Positions 1-8,627 of a DNA stretch of 21,285 nucleotides are shown here, piece after piece (position 1 is the first letter of the stretch; the number at the start of each line of letters is the position of its first letter). Source of the stretch: an uncultured Clostridia bacterium (GTDB lineage: Bacteria > Bacillota > Clostridia > Christensenellales > UBA1242); assembly GCA_937895935.1 (NCBI GenBank), contig CALBKX010000064.1, positions 1-21,285 on the forward strand. Reading direction: 5' to 3'. The notes beneath the pieces are model-generated. The model did not search any database. It was not told the origin of the DNA and saw only the letters and a list, made by a program, of their open reading frames with translations. The position numbers and the translations under genes are program-made.

Positions 1-20
1 AGCAAAACTGATGTTTATTC

Positions 21-102
21 AAACAGGAAGTGCAAAATTTTAATTTTGCAAATGCAGTAGCATTAATTTTGAACTTGTTTCAAAATTTACTTCCTATAGT
101 TT
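21..102. other. Cloverleaf-like fold downstream of rpoC
   Basis: A closing stem (AGGAAG 25-30 with CTTCCT 90-95, extended across a three-base bulge by AAAC 21-24 with GTTT 99-102) encloses three back-to-back hairpins: TGCAAAATT/AATTTTGCA (31-39, 42-50), AATGC-AGTA-GCATT (51-64) and AATTTTGAA-CTTGT-TTCAAAATT (65-87). Almost no base between the stems is unpaired. It is not a tRNA: arm lengths and loops do not fit. It fits either strand; function unknown. Confidence 0.5.
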
Positions 103-121
103 ATATTCTTTTTACTGACGC

Positions 122-154
122 AAGAATAACAATTTATTATTCTTTTGTTTTTTT
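122..154 (+). terminator. Terminator-like hairpin facing rpoC
   Basis: On the plus strand AAGAATAA-CAATTTA-TTATTCTT (122-144) is followed by TTTTGTTTTTTT (143-154). The stem is AT-rich and weak, but the T tract is good. It would stop plus-strand transcripts arriving from the left, which suggests a convergent gene just outside the window. It lacks a T tract in the rpoC direction. Confidence 0.35.
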
Positions 155-156
155 AA

Positions 157-3100
157 TTATTCAGCTAATTCCACCTCTTCTTCCAAATTTAGAATGTATG
201 AACTTGGATTAGGTTCAACTGGATAGATTTCTCTATATTGTTTTAAACCTGTTCCTGCTGGGATAAGTTTACCTATAATAACGTTTTCTTTTAAGCCTTT
301 TAAGTTATCCACTTTACCGCGAAGTGCTGCGTCTGTTAATACTCTTGATGTTTCTTGGAATGATGCAGATGATAAGAAACTATCAGTTGAAAGAGCGGCT
401 TTTGTGATACCAAGCAAAGCACGTTTTGCAGTTGCTGGAACTCCGCCTTCAGCAAGTACTCTATCATTCTCTTCTTCATAGTCATATACATCAACTTTAT
501 CACCAGGGAGAAGATCTGTGTCACCGCTTGACTCAATGGTAACTTTTTTAAGCATTTGACGAATAATAACTTCTATATGTTTGTCATTGATTGTAACATC
601 TTGACCTTTATATATCATTATAACTTCGCTTAAAAGATAATCTTGCAAGCCTTTTAGACCTTTAATTCTAAGCAAGTCATTAGGGTTGATTGAACCTTCG
701 GTAAGTTGTGTTCCTGGTTCTACTACTTGCCCATCTTTAATTTTTACAAATACTGGTTTTTTTGCTTCATACACAGCTTCATCTTCAGCAGATTTAACTG
801 TTATAACAAATTGACGAGGTTCTTCTTTAACTGAAACCTTTCCTGCTATTTCAGAAATAATTGCTTCACCTTTTGGTTTACGTGCTTCAAATAATTCCTC
901 AACACGTGGCAAACCTTTTGTGATATCGGCAGCAACGGCAACACCACCGGTGTGGAATGTACGCATTGTAAGCTGAGTTCCTGGTTCACCAATACTTTGA
1001 GCGGCAATAACACCAACTGCTTCACCAATATTTACAACATTTTTACCGGACATATTTTTACCATAGCATTTAGCACAAACGCCTTGTTTGCAACGGCAAT
1101 TTAATAAGTTACGTATTTGTACGCGTTTAATACCTGCAGCAGTTACGTCTTTTGCTTGTTGTTTTGACACCATAGTGTTGGCCGGAACAATGATTTCGCC
1201 TGTTGCTGGATTTACAACATCGTCAACAACGAATCTACCAACTATTCTATCCTCTAAAGATTCAAGAACAGCGCCATCTTGAATAAGGTCAGAAACAAAA
1301 GCACCTTTAACTTTTTGTCCTAAATCTTTAAAGCAATCCTCTGTTGATATTACAACATCATGTGAAACGTCAACAAGTCTACGAGTTAAGTAACCCGAAT
1401 CGGCTGTTTTTAATGCTGTATCGGTCAATGTTTTACGTCCACCACGTGCAGAAATAAAGTATTCAAGAGGACTTAAACCTCCACGGAAAGAAGACTTAAC
1501 TGGTACGTCCACTTTTTGACCAGATGAGTTAGCCATAATTCCACGCATACCGCAAATTGAGTTTAACTGCACATTGGAACCACGGGCACCAGAATAAACG
1601 AACATTTTAATTGGGTTATAATTATCAAGATGTTCTAAAACTGCATCTTGCACTTTGTTTGTTGTTTCTGTCCAAATTGCAATATTTGCTGTTAATTTTT
1701 CGTCAAGAGTAATAAGTCCACGCGCTAAAAGTTTTTCATTGTCTAAAACTTTCTTTTGTGCTTCGGCAACAATTTCTTCTTTTTTAGGTGGTTCTTGCAT
1801 ATCAAAAACATTGATTGTAAGTCCGGATAATGTTGCGTGCTTATAGCCCATATTTTTAATTCTATCAACCATATCAGAACATTCTGTTGTTCCAAGAACG
1901 TCAAAACATTTAACAACTAAGTTTTTAAGGTCTTTTTTAATAACTGGGGAATTTATTTCAAGCAAACAAACATTTTCAGGTTTTGTTCTGTCTACATATC
2001 CTAAATTTTGAGGAATTGCTTGGTTAAATATTATTCTACCAGCTGATGTTTTCATTCTTGCTGAATAAGTTACACCATCAATAACTTTTGTTCTTCTTAA
2101 AGTAATTTCAGCATTAATATCAATTACTTTAGTTTGATATGCTATTAACGCTTCTTCATCACTTGCAAAAGTCATTCCTTCACCTTTTGCACCTGGTTTA
2201 ATTAAGGTTAAGTAGTAGCAACCAAGGACAATATCTAGTCCAGGGTTAACAATAGGTTGTCCATCAGACAATTTAATAATGTTGTTTGAAGCAAGCATTA
2301 AGTTACGTGCTTCAGTACGTGCGTCTATTGAAAGAGGTACGTGAACTGGCATTTGGTCACCATCGAAGTCAGCGTTAAAGCCTGTACATACAGATGGGTG
2401 AAGTTTAATTGCTCTACCTTCAACTAAAATTGGTTCAAATGCTTGTATTGACAATCTGTGAAGAGTTGGAGCACGGTTTAATAAAACAGGGTGATCCTTG
2501 ATTACTTCCGCTAAAACATCCCAAACTACAGTTTTTTCTTTTTCAATTAAACGTTTAGCTGTTTTAAAGTTGTTGCACTCGTTCATTTCAACGAGTTTTT
2601 TAATAACGAATGGTTTAAATAATTCTAATGCCATTTCCTTTGGAAGACCGCATTGGAACATTTTAAGTTCTGGCCCAACAGCAATAACTGAACGACCTGA
2701 ATAGTCAACACGTTTACCAAGTAAGTTTTGACGGAAACGACCTTGTTTACCTGTTAAAATTGCTGTTAATGATTTTAAATCTTTTTGTTTTGCACCTTGT
2801 ACTGCTCTACCACGTTTACCATTGTCAATTAAAGCATCTACCGCTTCTTGTAACATACGTTTTTCGTTACGTATAATGACATCAGGAGCACCAAGTTCCA
2901 TAAGTTTTTTAAGACGATTGTTTCTGTTTATAACACGACGATACAAATCGTTAAGGTCGGAAGTTGCAAAACGTCCACCATCTAATTGAACCATTGGACG
3001 AAGTTCTGGAGGTAATACTGGTAAAACATCCATAACCATCCACTCTGGTTTGTTATCACTTTTTAAGAAGCTTTCAACAATGGCAAGTTTTTTTATAGCT

Positions 3101-3717
3101 TTTGCTCTACGTTGCCCTTTTGCTGTTTTTAAAGTTTCCTTTAATTCATCACTTTCCGCTTGTAAATTAACTTGAGAAAGTAAAATTTTGATTGCTTCAG
3201 CACCCATGCTAGCAACAAAACCATTACTACCATATTTTTCTAGTGCTTCACGATATTCTTTATCTGAAATTATTTGTTTATAAGTAAATTCTGTGTTTTT
3301 TGGGTCAATAACAATATAATTTACATAATAAACAACTTGTTCTAATGCTTTTGGTGAAATATCTAAAAGAGTACCTATTCTTGATGGCACTGATCTAAAG
3401 AACCAAATATGAGTTACAGGGCAAGCAAGTTCAATATGACCCATTCTTTCACGACGTACTTTTGCACGAGTTACTTCAACACCACATTTATCACAAACAA
3501 CACCTTTATAACGGATACGTTTGTATTTTCCACAATGACATTCCCAGTCTTTTTTTGGCCCAAATATTTTTTCACAAAACAAACCATCTTTTTCTGGTTT
3601 TTGTGTTCTATAGTTTATTGTTTCTGGCTTTGTAACCTCACCAAAAGACCATTCTCTGATTTTTTCTGGCGATGCTATGCCAATTTTTATTGAATCAAAG
3701 TTATTTAATTCAAACAT
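157..3717 (-). CDS. rpoC: DNA-directed RNA polymerase beta' subunit
   Basis: Largest subunit of the core RNA polymerase; carries the catalytic Mg2+ site. The 1186-residue length is normal for Firmicutes, with no long proteobacterial-type insertion. Visible landmarks: N-terminal zinc ribbon (C60, C62, C75, C78), the clamp/lid region with VDYSGRSVIAVGPEL near residue 340, the absolutely conserved NADFDGDQM at 448-456 holding the catalytic aspartates, a second zinc site ending in the CRCKQGVCAKC segment, and the trigger-loop region GEPGTQLTMRTFHTGG. The start is supported by AGGAG six bases before the ATG. It follows rpoB by 120 bases and is presumably cotranscribed with it. Oddities: the residue after NADFDGDQM is Pro (P457) where Ala is usual, and the usual P-x-Q-D segment shortly downstream reads PGLD. 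The frame is intact, so this should be a functional subunit. Confidence 0.99.
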   Translation of the reverse strand: MFELNNFDSIKIGIASPEKIREWSFGEVTKPETINYRTQKPEKDGLFCEKIFGPKKDWECHCGKYKRIRYKGVVCDKCGVEVTRAKVRRERMGHIELACPVTHIWFFRSVPSRIGTLLDISPKALEQVVYYVNYIVIDPKNTEFTYKQIISDKEYREALEKYGSNGFVASMGAEAIKILLSQVNLQAESDELKETLKTAKGQRRAKAIKKLAIVESFLKSDNKPEWMVMDVLPVLPPELRPMVQLDGGRFATSDLNDLYRRVINRNNRLKKLMELGAPDVIIRNEKRMLQEAVDALIDNGKRGRAVQGAKQKDLKSLTAILTGKQGRFRQNLLGKRVDYSGRSVIAVGPELKMFQCGLPKEMALELFKPFVIKKLVEMNECNNFKTAKRLIEKEKTVVWDVLAEVIKDHPVLLNRAPTLHRLSIQAFEPILVEGRAIKLHPSVCTGFNADFDGDQMPVHVPLSIDARTEARNLMLASNNIIKLSDGQPIVNPGLDIVLGCYYLTLIKPGAKGEGMTFASDEEALIAYQTKVIDINAEITLRRTKVIDGVTYSARMKTSAGRIIFNQAIPQNLGYVDRTKPENVCLLEINSPVIKKDLKNLVVKCFDVLGTTECSDMVDRIKNMGYKHATLSGLTINVFDMQEPPKKEEIVAEAQKKVLDNEKLLARGLITLDEKLTANIAIWTETTNKVQDAVLEHLDNYNPIKMFVYSGARGSNVQLNSICGMRGIMANSSGQKVDVPVKSSFRGGLSPLEYFISARGGRKTLTDTALKTADSGYLTRRLVDVSHDVVISTEDCFKDLGQKVKGAFVSDLIQDGAVLESLEDRIVGRFVVDDVVNPATGEIIVPANTMVSKQQAKDVTAAGIKRVQIRNLLNCRCKQGVCAKCYGKNMSGKNVVNIGEAVGVIAAQSIGEPGTQLTMRTFHTGGVAVAADITKGLPRVEELFEARKPKGEAIISEIAGKVSVKEEPRQFVITVKSAEDEAVYEAKKPVFVKIKDGQVVEPGTQLTEGSINPNDLLRIKGLKGLQDYLLSEVIMIYKGQDVTINDKHIEVIIRQMLKKVTIESSGDTDLLPGDKVDVYDYEEENDRVLAEGGVPATAKRALLGITKAALSTDSFLSSASFQETSRVLTDAALRGKVDNLKGLKENVIIGKLIPAGTGLKQYREIYPVEPNPSSYILNLEEEVELAE

Positions 3718-3795
3718 AATTTTCTCCTATTAATTATTTATTAAAGTTTAATGATAATTTTTTCTTGATTTAAACTACTATTCTAGTTTTTTAAA

Positions 3796-3836
3796 GGGTT
3801 TTATAGGGGACAAATTAGCCCCCAAATAAAGTTCCC
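3796..3836 (-). other. G/C hairpin in the rpoB-rpoC spacer
   Basis: Just after the rpoB stop, the only G/C-rich patch in the spacer can form a GGGG/CCCC stem (3819-3822 with 3806-3809) nested inside a possible GGG/CCC pairing (3834-3836 with 3796-3798). No T tract follows on the minus strand, so it does not look like an intrinsic terminator. It could be a processing or stability element. Function is inference. Confidence 0.3.
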
Positions 3837-3837
3837 A

Positions 3838-6800
3838 TTACTCATCAAGGTCATCAAAATCATCAAATAAACTATTTGAGTCGAATTCATTTGCAACAAT
3901 ATCTTCTTGTGTTACACCAGTGTCAGCAGCATCATTTGCACTTTCTGGTAAAATATCATCAAAGTTAATTGATACATCTTTTAATTCTTGTTCAACTTCC
4001 GCTCCAAGTGAAGGAGTGTTGTCAAGTTCATCAGAAGAAAGTTCTGCAATTGACACTTCTTGATGGTCTTCTGTTAAGATTTTTATATCCAATCCCAAAG
4101 CTTGAAGTTCTTTAATTAATACTTTAAATGATTCTGGAATACCTGGTTCGGCGATAGGTTCGCCTTTAACAATAGCTTCATAAGTTTTTGTTCTACCAAC
4201 AATATCGTCAGATTTAACAGTAAGCATTTCTTGCAATAATGATGAAGCACCATAAGCTTCCAATGCCCAAACTTCCATTTCACCAAAACGTTGTCCACCA
4301 AACATGGCTTTACCGCCAAGTGGTTGTTGCGTAACCACACTGTATGGACCAGTTGAACGAGCGTGCATTTTACTGTCAACCATGTGGTCAAGTTTTAGCA
4401 TATATTTATAACCTACTGTTGCTTTATGGTCAAAAGGTTCACCTGTTCTACCATCGTACAATTGGATTTTTCCATCGCTTGGGAAACCATTTGCAACAAG
4501 CAACTGTTGTACTGTTTCAGGGGTTGCACCGTCAAATGCTGGAGTGGCAACTTTCCAACCTAAACTTTCAGCAACTAAACCCAAATGAACTTCTAGAACC
4601 TGTCCAATGTTCATACGAGATGGAATACCCAATGGGTTTAAAACCAAATCTAGTGGTCTACCATCTGCTAAGAAAGGCATATCTGCTTCTGGAAGAACTC
4701 TTGATACGACACCTTTATTTCCGTGACGTCCTGACATTTTATCACCAACAGATAATTTACGACGTTGAGCAATATATACTTTTACAAGCATTGTTACGCC
4801 AGGGTCTAAATCATCGTGATTTTTCTTAGATAAAACTTGAACATCAACAACAGTACCACCGCAACCATGTTTAACACGGAGAGATGTATCACGCACTTCA
4901 CGTGCTTTATCACCAAAGATAGCACGAAGCAAACGTTCTTCTGGAGTTAATTCGGTTTCACCTTTTGGTGTAACTTTACCAACCAAAATATCTCCCGGAC
5001 GTACTTCACTGCCGACTCTAACAATACCGTTTTCGTCTAAGTTTTTAAGAGCATCTTCACCAAGGTTAGGTATGTCACGTGTAATTTCTTCATCACCAAG
5101 TTTTGTTGTTCTACAAGGCATTTCAACGTCTTTTAAGTTGATTGAAGTATAAACGTCATCTTTAACAATACGTTCTGAAATCAAAATAGCGTCTTCGTAG
5201 TTGTAACCTTCCCAGTTCATATATCCAACTAGGACGTTTTTACCAAGAGCCAATTCACCATTTTGGGTTGAATAGCCATCAATTAACACATCACCTTTTT
5301 TAACTTTTTGACCTTTAGTAACTGCAGGCTTTTGGTTTTGACAAGTGTATGCGTTTGTTTTGTCAAATTTAATTAATGGATAAGAATATTCTTTTCCGCT
5401 ATCACCTAAGAAATCAACGTGATATGAAGAAACATAAGTAACTTTTCCATTTTCTGGAGCGGAAATCATAGCTCCACAGTCTTTTGCAATAGGACGTTCC
5501 ATTCCTGTTCCGACAATAGGTGCTTCCGGACGAAGGATAGGCACTGCTTGACGTTGCATGTTTGAACCCATAAGAGCACGTGCAGCGTCATCGTTTTCAA
5601 TAAATGGTATTAATGATGCAGCAGCAGAAATAAATTGACGAGGAGAAACATCCATATAGTCAACTTTGTGTGCTGGAACTTCTAATATAGCACTGCCATG
5701 ACGACAAATAATACGTTTGTTAATAAACTTATCATTTTCATCAAGGGGTTCAGTTGCTTGACAAATGTATGCTGTATCTTCAATATCTGCCATATAGTAT
5801 TGTGCTTTTTGCTCTACAACGCCTGTTTCTTTATTAACTTTTCTGTAAGGTGTTTCCAAAAATCCGTATTCATTTACTTTTGCATAAGCCGCTAATGTTG
5901 AAATAAGACCAATTGATTGACCTTCTGGTGTTTCAATAGCGCATATTCTACCATAATGTGTGTAGTGAATATCACGAAGTTCAGCACTTGCTCTCTCCTT
6001 TTTAACACCGCCAGGACCTACTGCTGAAAGCCTACGTTTTTGAGTTAAACCAGAAAGTGGATTGATTTGATCCATAAATTGTGAAAGTTGTGATTGAGCA
6101 ATAAAATCTTTTAAACTTTTGTTAACTGGTCTTGGATTTATTATTTGAGATGGAGTAACATCTGTTAATTCTTTTCCTTGAAGTGTTTCTTTAATGTTTG
6201 CTCCTAATTTTTTTATACCTGATGTAAACGCATCACCTAGCAATTCACCAACAGATACAACTCTTTTGTTTGATAAGTGGTCAATGTTATCAATTTGACC
6301 TATACCATCCATTAAATCCAAATAGTAAGATATGGTTGCCAAAATATCATCCATTGTTAAAGTTGTAATTAACAAATCTTTTGCGTGAGCACGTATAGCT
6401 TCCATACGTTTTTCTTTGGTTTTGTTTTCTTTAAGTATTTGTACAAGAACTGGATAATAAACATCTTCAAGTACGCCAAGTTCTTTTTCATCACAAGGGA
6501 ACACTTTTGAAAGTTTTACACGATTGTTTCCTCTAATTAAATGTTTTTCACCATTAACTAGAACCCAAACTTCATTTATTCCTGCGTCTTGAATTTGACG
6601 AGCTACTGAATATGAGAACTCTTCGCCTTCTTTAATAACAACTTCGTCATCAATAGCAATATTTTCTGCAGAAACTAAACCAACCAAACGATTACCAAGT
6701 GATAATTTTTGGTTCATTTTGTAACGACCAACACGATTAATATCGTAGTAAGCATCACTAAAGAATAATAAGTTAATATAATTTCTTGTGCTTTCTGCTG

Positions 6801-7545
6801 AAGGAACATCTGCAGGACGAGTTTTTCTAGCAAGTTCAATTAACGCTTCTTCTTGTGTTGTTTGAGGTTCTTTTTCAAGAACATTTTTGATAAGTCTATG
6901 ATTACCAAAAAGAGCCATTATATCTTCATTTGTATATCCAAAGCATTTTAAGAATAAACCAAGTGTAATTTTGTGAGAACGATCCAATACAACCTTTAAA
7001 ACTTCATTCGCGCCTTGCTCAATTTCCACCCACATACCATGATGAGGATATAATTGTGCTTTTAAAGTTGCATTATCGTCTTTGTCACGAGTGTAATAAA
7101 CACTAGGAGAACGTGTAACTTGACTTACAATAACCCTTTCAGTTCCATTAAAAACAAATGAACCTTGGTTTGTCATAAGAGGTATATCACAAAGATAAAC
7201 TTCTTGATCAATTGCCTCTCCACTATCTTCTACAACAAGACGTGCATTAACTTTTAGTGGTACACTATAAGTTGCTTTCCTTATTTTGCAATCACGAATT
7301 GAATATTTTGGTTCTTTTCCAAGATCTACTCCAGTGAAATATAGTTTTGCTTTACCACTGTAATCTGTAATTGGAGATTGCTCTTTTAAGATTTCTAATA
7401 TTCCATGCTCTAAAAAATCTTTATATGCGTTTTTTTGAATTTCCAAAAGGTCTGGAAGTTCGCATACATTTTCAAGTTTAGAAAAAGAATATCTTTCAGT
7501 TTTTCCATACATAACTTTTTTTAATGTAGGCATTTTTTCTTGCAT
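3838..7545 (-). CDS. rpoB: DNA-directed RNA polymerase beta subunit
   Basis: Second large subunit of core RNA polymerase; forms one side of the active cleft and the rifamycin pocket. 1235 residues, full length. Clear family segments: LSQFMDQINPLSG and TQKRRLSAVGPGG (rifampicin region, about residues 487-512), ETPEGQSIGLI, GYNYEDAILISERIV, KMSGRHGNKGVVS and the C-terminal GGKAMFGGQRFGEMEVWALEAYGA. The tail is strongly acidic (many Asp/Glu in the last 40 residues). The first Met is chosen because AAGGGAG lies seven bases upstream; the Met at residue 5 has no such site. Unusual: Gln502 stands where E. coli has His526, Ile494 at the Asn518 position, and EGQS where most relatives have EGPN. It is preceded by recO rather than by rplJ-rplL, and has its own consensus promoter and a leader of about 180 bases. 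Confidence 0.99.
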   Translation of the reverse strand: MQEKMPTLKKVMYGKTERYSFSKLENVCELPDLLEIQKNAYKDFLEHGILEILKEQSPITDYSGKAKLYFTGVDLGKEPKYSIRDCKIRKATYSVPLKVNARLVVEDSGEAIDQEVYLCDIPLMTNQGSFVFNGTERVIVSQVTRSPSVYYTRDKDDNATLKAQLYPHHGMWVEIEQGANEVLKVVLDRSHKITLGLFLKCFGYTNEDIMALFGNHRLIKNVLEKEPQTTQEEALIELARKTRPADVPSAESTRNYINLLFFSDAYYDINRVGRYKMNQKLSLGNRLVGLVSAENIAIDDEVVIKEGEEFSYSVARQIQDAGINEVWVLVNGEKHLIRGNNRVKLSKVFPCDEKELGVLEDVYYPVLVQILKENKTKEKRMEAIRAHAKDLLITTLTMDDILATISYYLDLMDGIGQIDNIDHLSNKRVVSVGELLGDAFTSGIKKLGANIKETLQGKELTDVTPSQIINPRPVNKSLKDFIAQSQLSQFMDQINPLSGLTQKRRLSAVGPGGVKKERASAELRDIHYTHYGRICAIETPEGQSIGLISTLAAYAKVNEYGFLETPYRKVNKETGVVEQKAQYYMADIEDTAYICQATEPLDENDKFINKRIICRHGSAILEVPAHKVDYMDVSPRQFISAAASLIPFIENDDAARALMGSNMQRQAVPILRPEAPIVGTGMERPIAKDCGAMISAPENGKVTYVSSYHVDFLGDSGKEYSYPLIKFDKTNAYTCQNQKPAVTKGQKVKKGDVLIDGYSTQNGELALGKNVLVGYMNWEGYNYEDAILISERIVKDDVYTSINLKDVEMPCRTTKLGDEEITRDIPNLGEDALKNLDENGIVRVGSEVRPGDILVGKVTPKGETELTPEERLLRAIFGDKAREVRDTSLRVKHGCGGTVVDVQVLSKKNHDDLDPGVTMLVKVYIAQRRKLSVGDKMSGRHGNKGVVSRVLPEADMPFLADGRPLDLVLNPLGIPSRMNIGQVLEVHLGLVAESLGWKVATPAFDGATPETVQQLLVANGFPSDGKIQLYDGRTGEPFDHKATVGYKYMLKLDHMVDSKMHARSTGPYSVVTQQPLGGKAMFGGQRFGEMEVWALEAYGASSLLQEMLTVKSDDIVGRTKTYEAIVKGEPIAEPGIPESFKVLIKELQALGLDIKILTEDHQEVSIAELSSDELDNTPSLGAEVEQELKDVSINFDDILPESANDAADTGVTQEDIVANEFDSNSLFDDFDDLDE

Positions 7546-7732
7546 AAATGTGCTCCCTTTAGTTGTTTGTAAAGTTTAGAATTAAAGTAAAATAGTTGTT
7601 AACCATTTAGACGTGAAAATAGCAAGCATACTGCACCAATTAAAATTGGCATCTTTTTTATGCCTGCATAAATATATTAAATTATAAAGAATATATATAC
7701 TTTTTCACTCTAATACTAATATTCCTTATGTC
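7546..7732 (-). promoter_or_regulatory. Structured 5' leader of rpoB
   Basis: The distance from the consensus promoter to the rpoB start implies an untranslated leader of about 180 bases. In transcript order it holds three overlapping hairpins: TTTATGC/GCATAAA (7672-7657 region), GGCAT/ATGCC (7664-7660 with 7652-7648) and CCAATT/AATTGG (7649-7644 with 7641-7636). The 3' arm of each shares bases with the 5' arm of the next, so neighbouring hairpins exclude each other. No T-rich terminator tail follows. The rest of the leader is AT-rich and ends in the rpoB ribosome-binding site. Regulatory function is inferred from architecture only; I do not recognise a named leader family. Confidence 0.4.
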
Positions 7733-7761
7733 ATTATAGCAATGAGGTCAAATAATGTCAA
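7733..7761 (-). promoter_or_regulatory. Perfect sigma-A promoter for rpoBC
   Basis: Reading the minus strand, TTGACA (7761-7756), a 17-base spacer and TATAAT (7738-7733) match the vegetative consensus at all 12 positions. TGC directly before the -10 also supplies an extended -10 element. Transcription should start near 7726, giving a leader of about 180 bases. Such a strong promoter fits the high demand for RNA polymerase core subunits and shows that rpoBC does not depend on readthrough from recO. Confidence 0.9.
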
Positions 7762-7902
7762 CTATATTTTAAAAAAAATTGACAAATTATTATTGTTTTA
7801 AACAATCATCCTCATTAAAACATTAATTTAAAGTGAACAAAATTGGTTAAATTTTAGGAAATCACCTTCACTAAAATATTTTTTAGGAGTAATAAAAATT
7901 TA

Positions 7903-8613
7903 TTACAAATCAAGTTTTTGACCGAAACGAAAAATGAAATTTTTATGTAAAATATCTAAAACTTCTTGCATTAAATTTGAAGAAATGGTTAAGGTTTTTA
8001 AATTAGAATAATCTGTTTGAGATAAAAGCCTGAGTGCAGAATAAACCCCCGCACTTATTTCTTCTACTTCCCCAACCCTACAAGAATAGCAGGTTATGTC
8101 GCCATATCGTAAATTCATAAAGCGGTGATTTAAAAAATCATTTCCACAAGTTGAGCATTTGTTTAAATTAAAGCGATATCCAAAACCCTCAAACACCCTA
8201 ATTAAAAATTTGTTTAAAATACAAACATCACTAATTGAATTGTCACAAAGCAAATCAAAACACTTTAAAGTGTCTACAAACAAAGCAGGGCTTTTTTCGC
8301 CTTGCATTAATACAGTTTTAATTATTTTTATTATATTGCAAGCGGTGTAGTAATTTTTTATATTTTTGGTTAAATCATAAAAGGAATTAATAATTTCCGC
8401 TGAAGTTACAACATTTGTTTTTCCTTTTGTATAAATAAAATCACCAAAAGAAAAAATTTCTTTGCCCGCTTTTAGTTTTGCATTTGGGTTTTTTACACCT
8501 TTAAAAGTCACCGTTATTATTCCTTCTTCCAAGGAAAATAAGGTGACTAACATATCTTTTTCTTTATAATCTTTATTGCCTATCACAATGGCTTTTATCT
8601 TAGTTTCTAGCAT
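7903..8613 (-). CDS. recO: DNA repair protein RecO
   Basis: RecO of the RecFOR pathway: binds single-stranded DNA, anneals complementary strands and helps load RecA at gaps. 236 residues, close to the usual 240-260. The N-terminal OB-fold part is recognisable (KAIVIGNKDYKEKDMLVTLFS, then GIITVTFKGVKNPNAKLKAG) and is followed by the helical C-terminal domain with a zinc site of four cysteines, C153 and C156 (CSTC) and C175 and C178 (CYSC). It starts 14 bases after yqzL and is probably cotranscribed with it; era-yqzL-recO is the order found in Bacillus relatives. The cysteine pairs and the context make this assignment firm. Confidence 0.95.
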   Translation of the reverse strand: MLETKIKAIVIGNKDYKEKDMLVTLFSLEEGIITVTFKGVKNPNAKLKAGKEIFSFGDFIYTKGKTNVVTSAEIINSFYDLTKNIKNYYTACNIIKIIKTVLMQGEKSPALFVDTLKCFDLLCDNSISDVCILNKFLIRVFEGFGYRFNLNKCSTCGNDFLNHRFMNLRYGDITCYSCRVGEVEEISAGVYSALRLLSQTDYSNLKTLTISSNLMQEVLDILHKNFIFRFGQKLDL

Positions 8614-8627
8614 ATTTTAAATTATAA

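Larger units (their letters stand above)
7546..7902. other. recO-rpoB intergenic region
   Basis: This 357-base gap contains the rpoB promoter and leader (listed separately). On the recO side the stop codon lies inside a perfect 7-bp stem GTAATAA/TTATTAC, followed further on by CTAAAA-AATA-TTTTAG and ATTGTTT/AAACAAT palindromes. None is directly followed by a proper T tract, although an eight-T run occurs before the promoter. I see no convincing canonical terminator for recO and no gene. Confidence 0.6.

Noticed and set aside
25..95. tRNA gene
   Set aside because: The cloverleaf has wrong arm lengths, no TTC-containing T loop, no anticodon arm and no acceptor-like 7-bp stem with a 3' tail.
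3409..3693. 94-codon plus-strand open frame inside rpoC
   Set aside because: Antisense shadow of the conserved N-terminus of rpoC, low-complexity and Phe/Thr-rich.
4344..4829. 161-codon plus-strand open frame inside rpoB
   Set aside because: It is antisense to a highly conserved part of rpoB, shows no family features and has no promoter or ribosome-binding site; it arises from codon bias of the opposite strand.
7779..7806. Plus-strand TTGACA with a possible AACAAT -10 in the recO-rpoB gap
   Set aside because: The -10 matches only 4/6 positions and transcription would run antisense into recO, with no gene to serve; chance is likely in AT-rich DNA.
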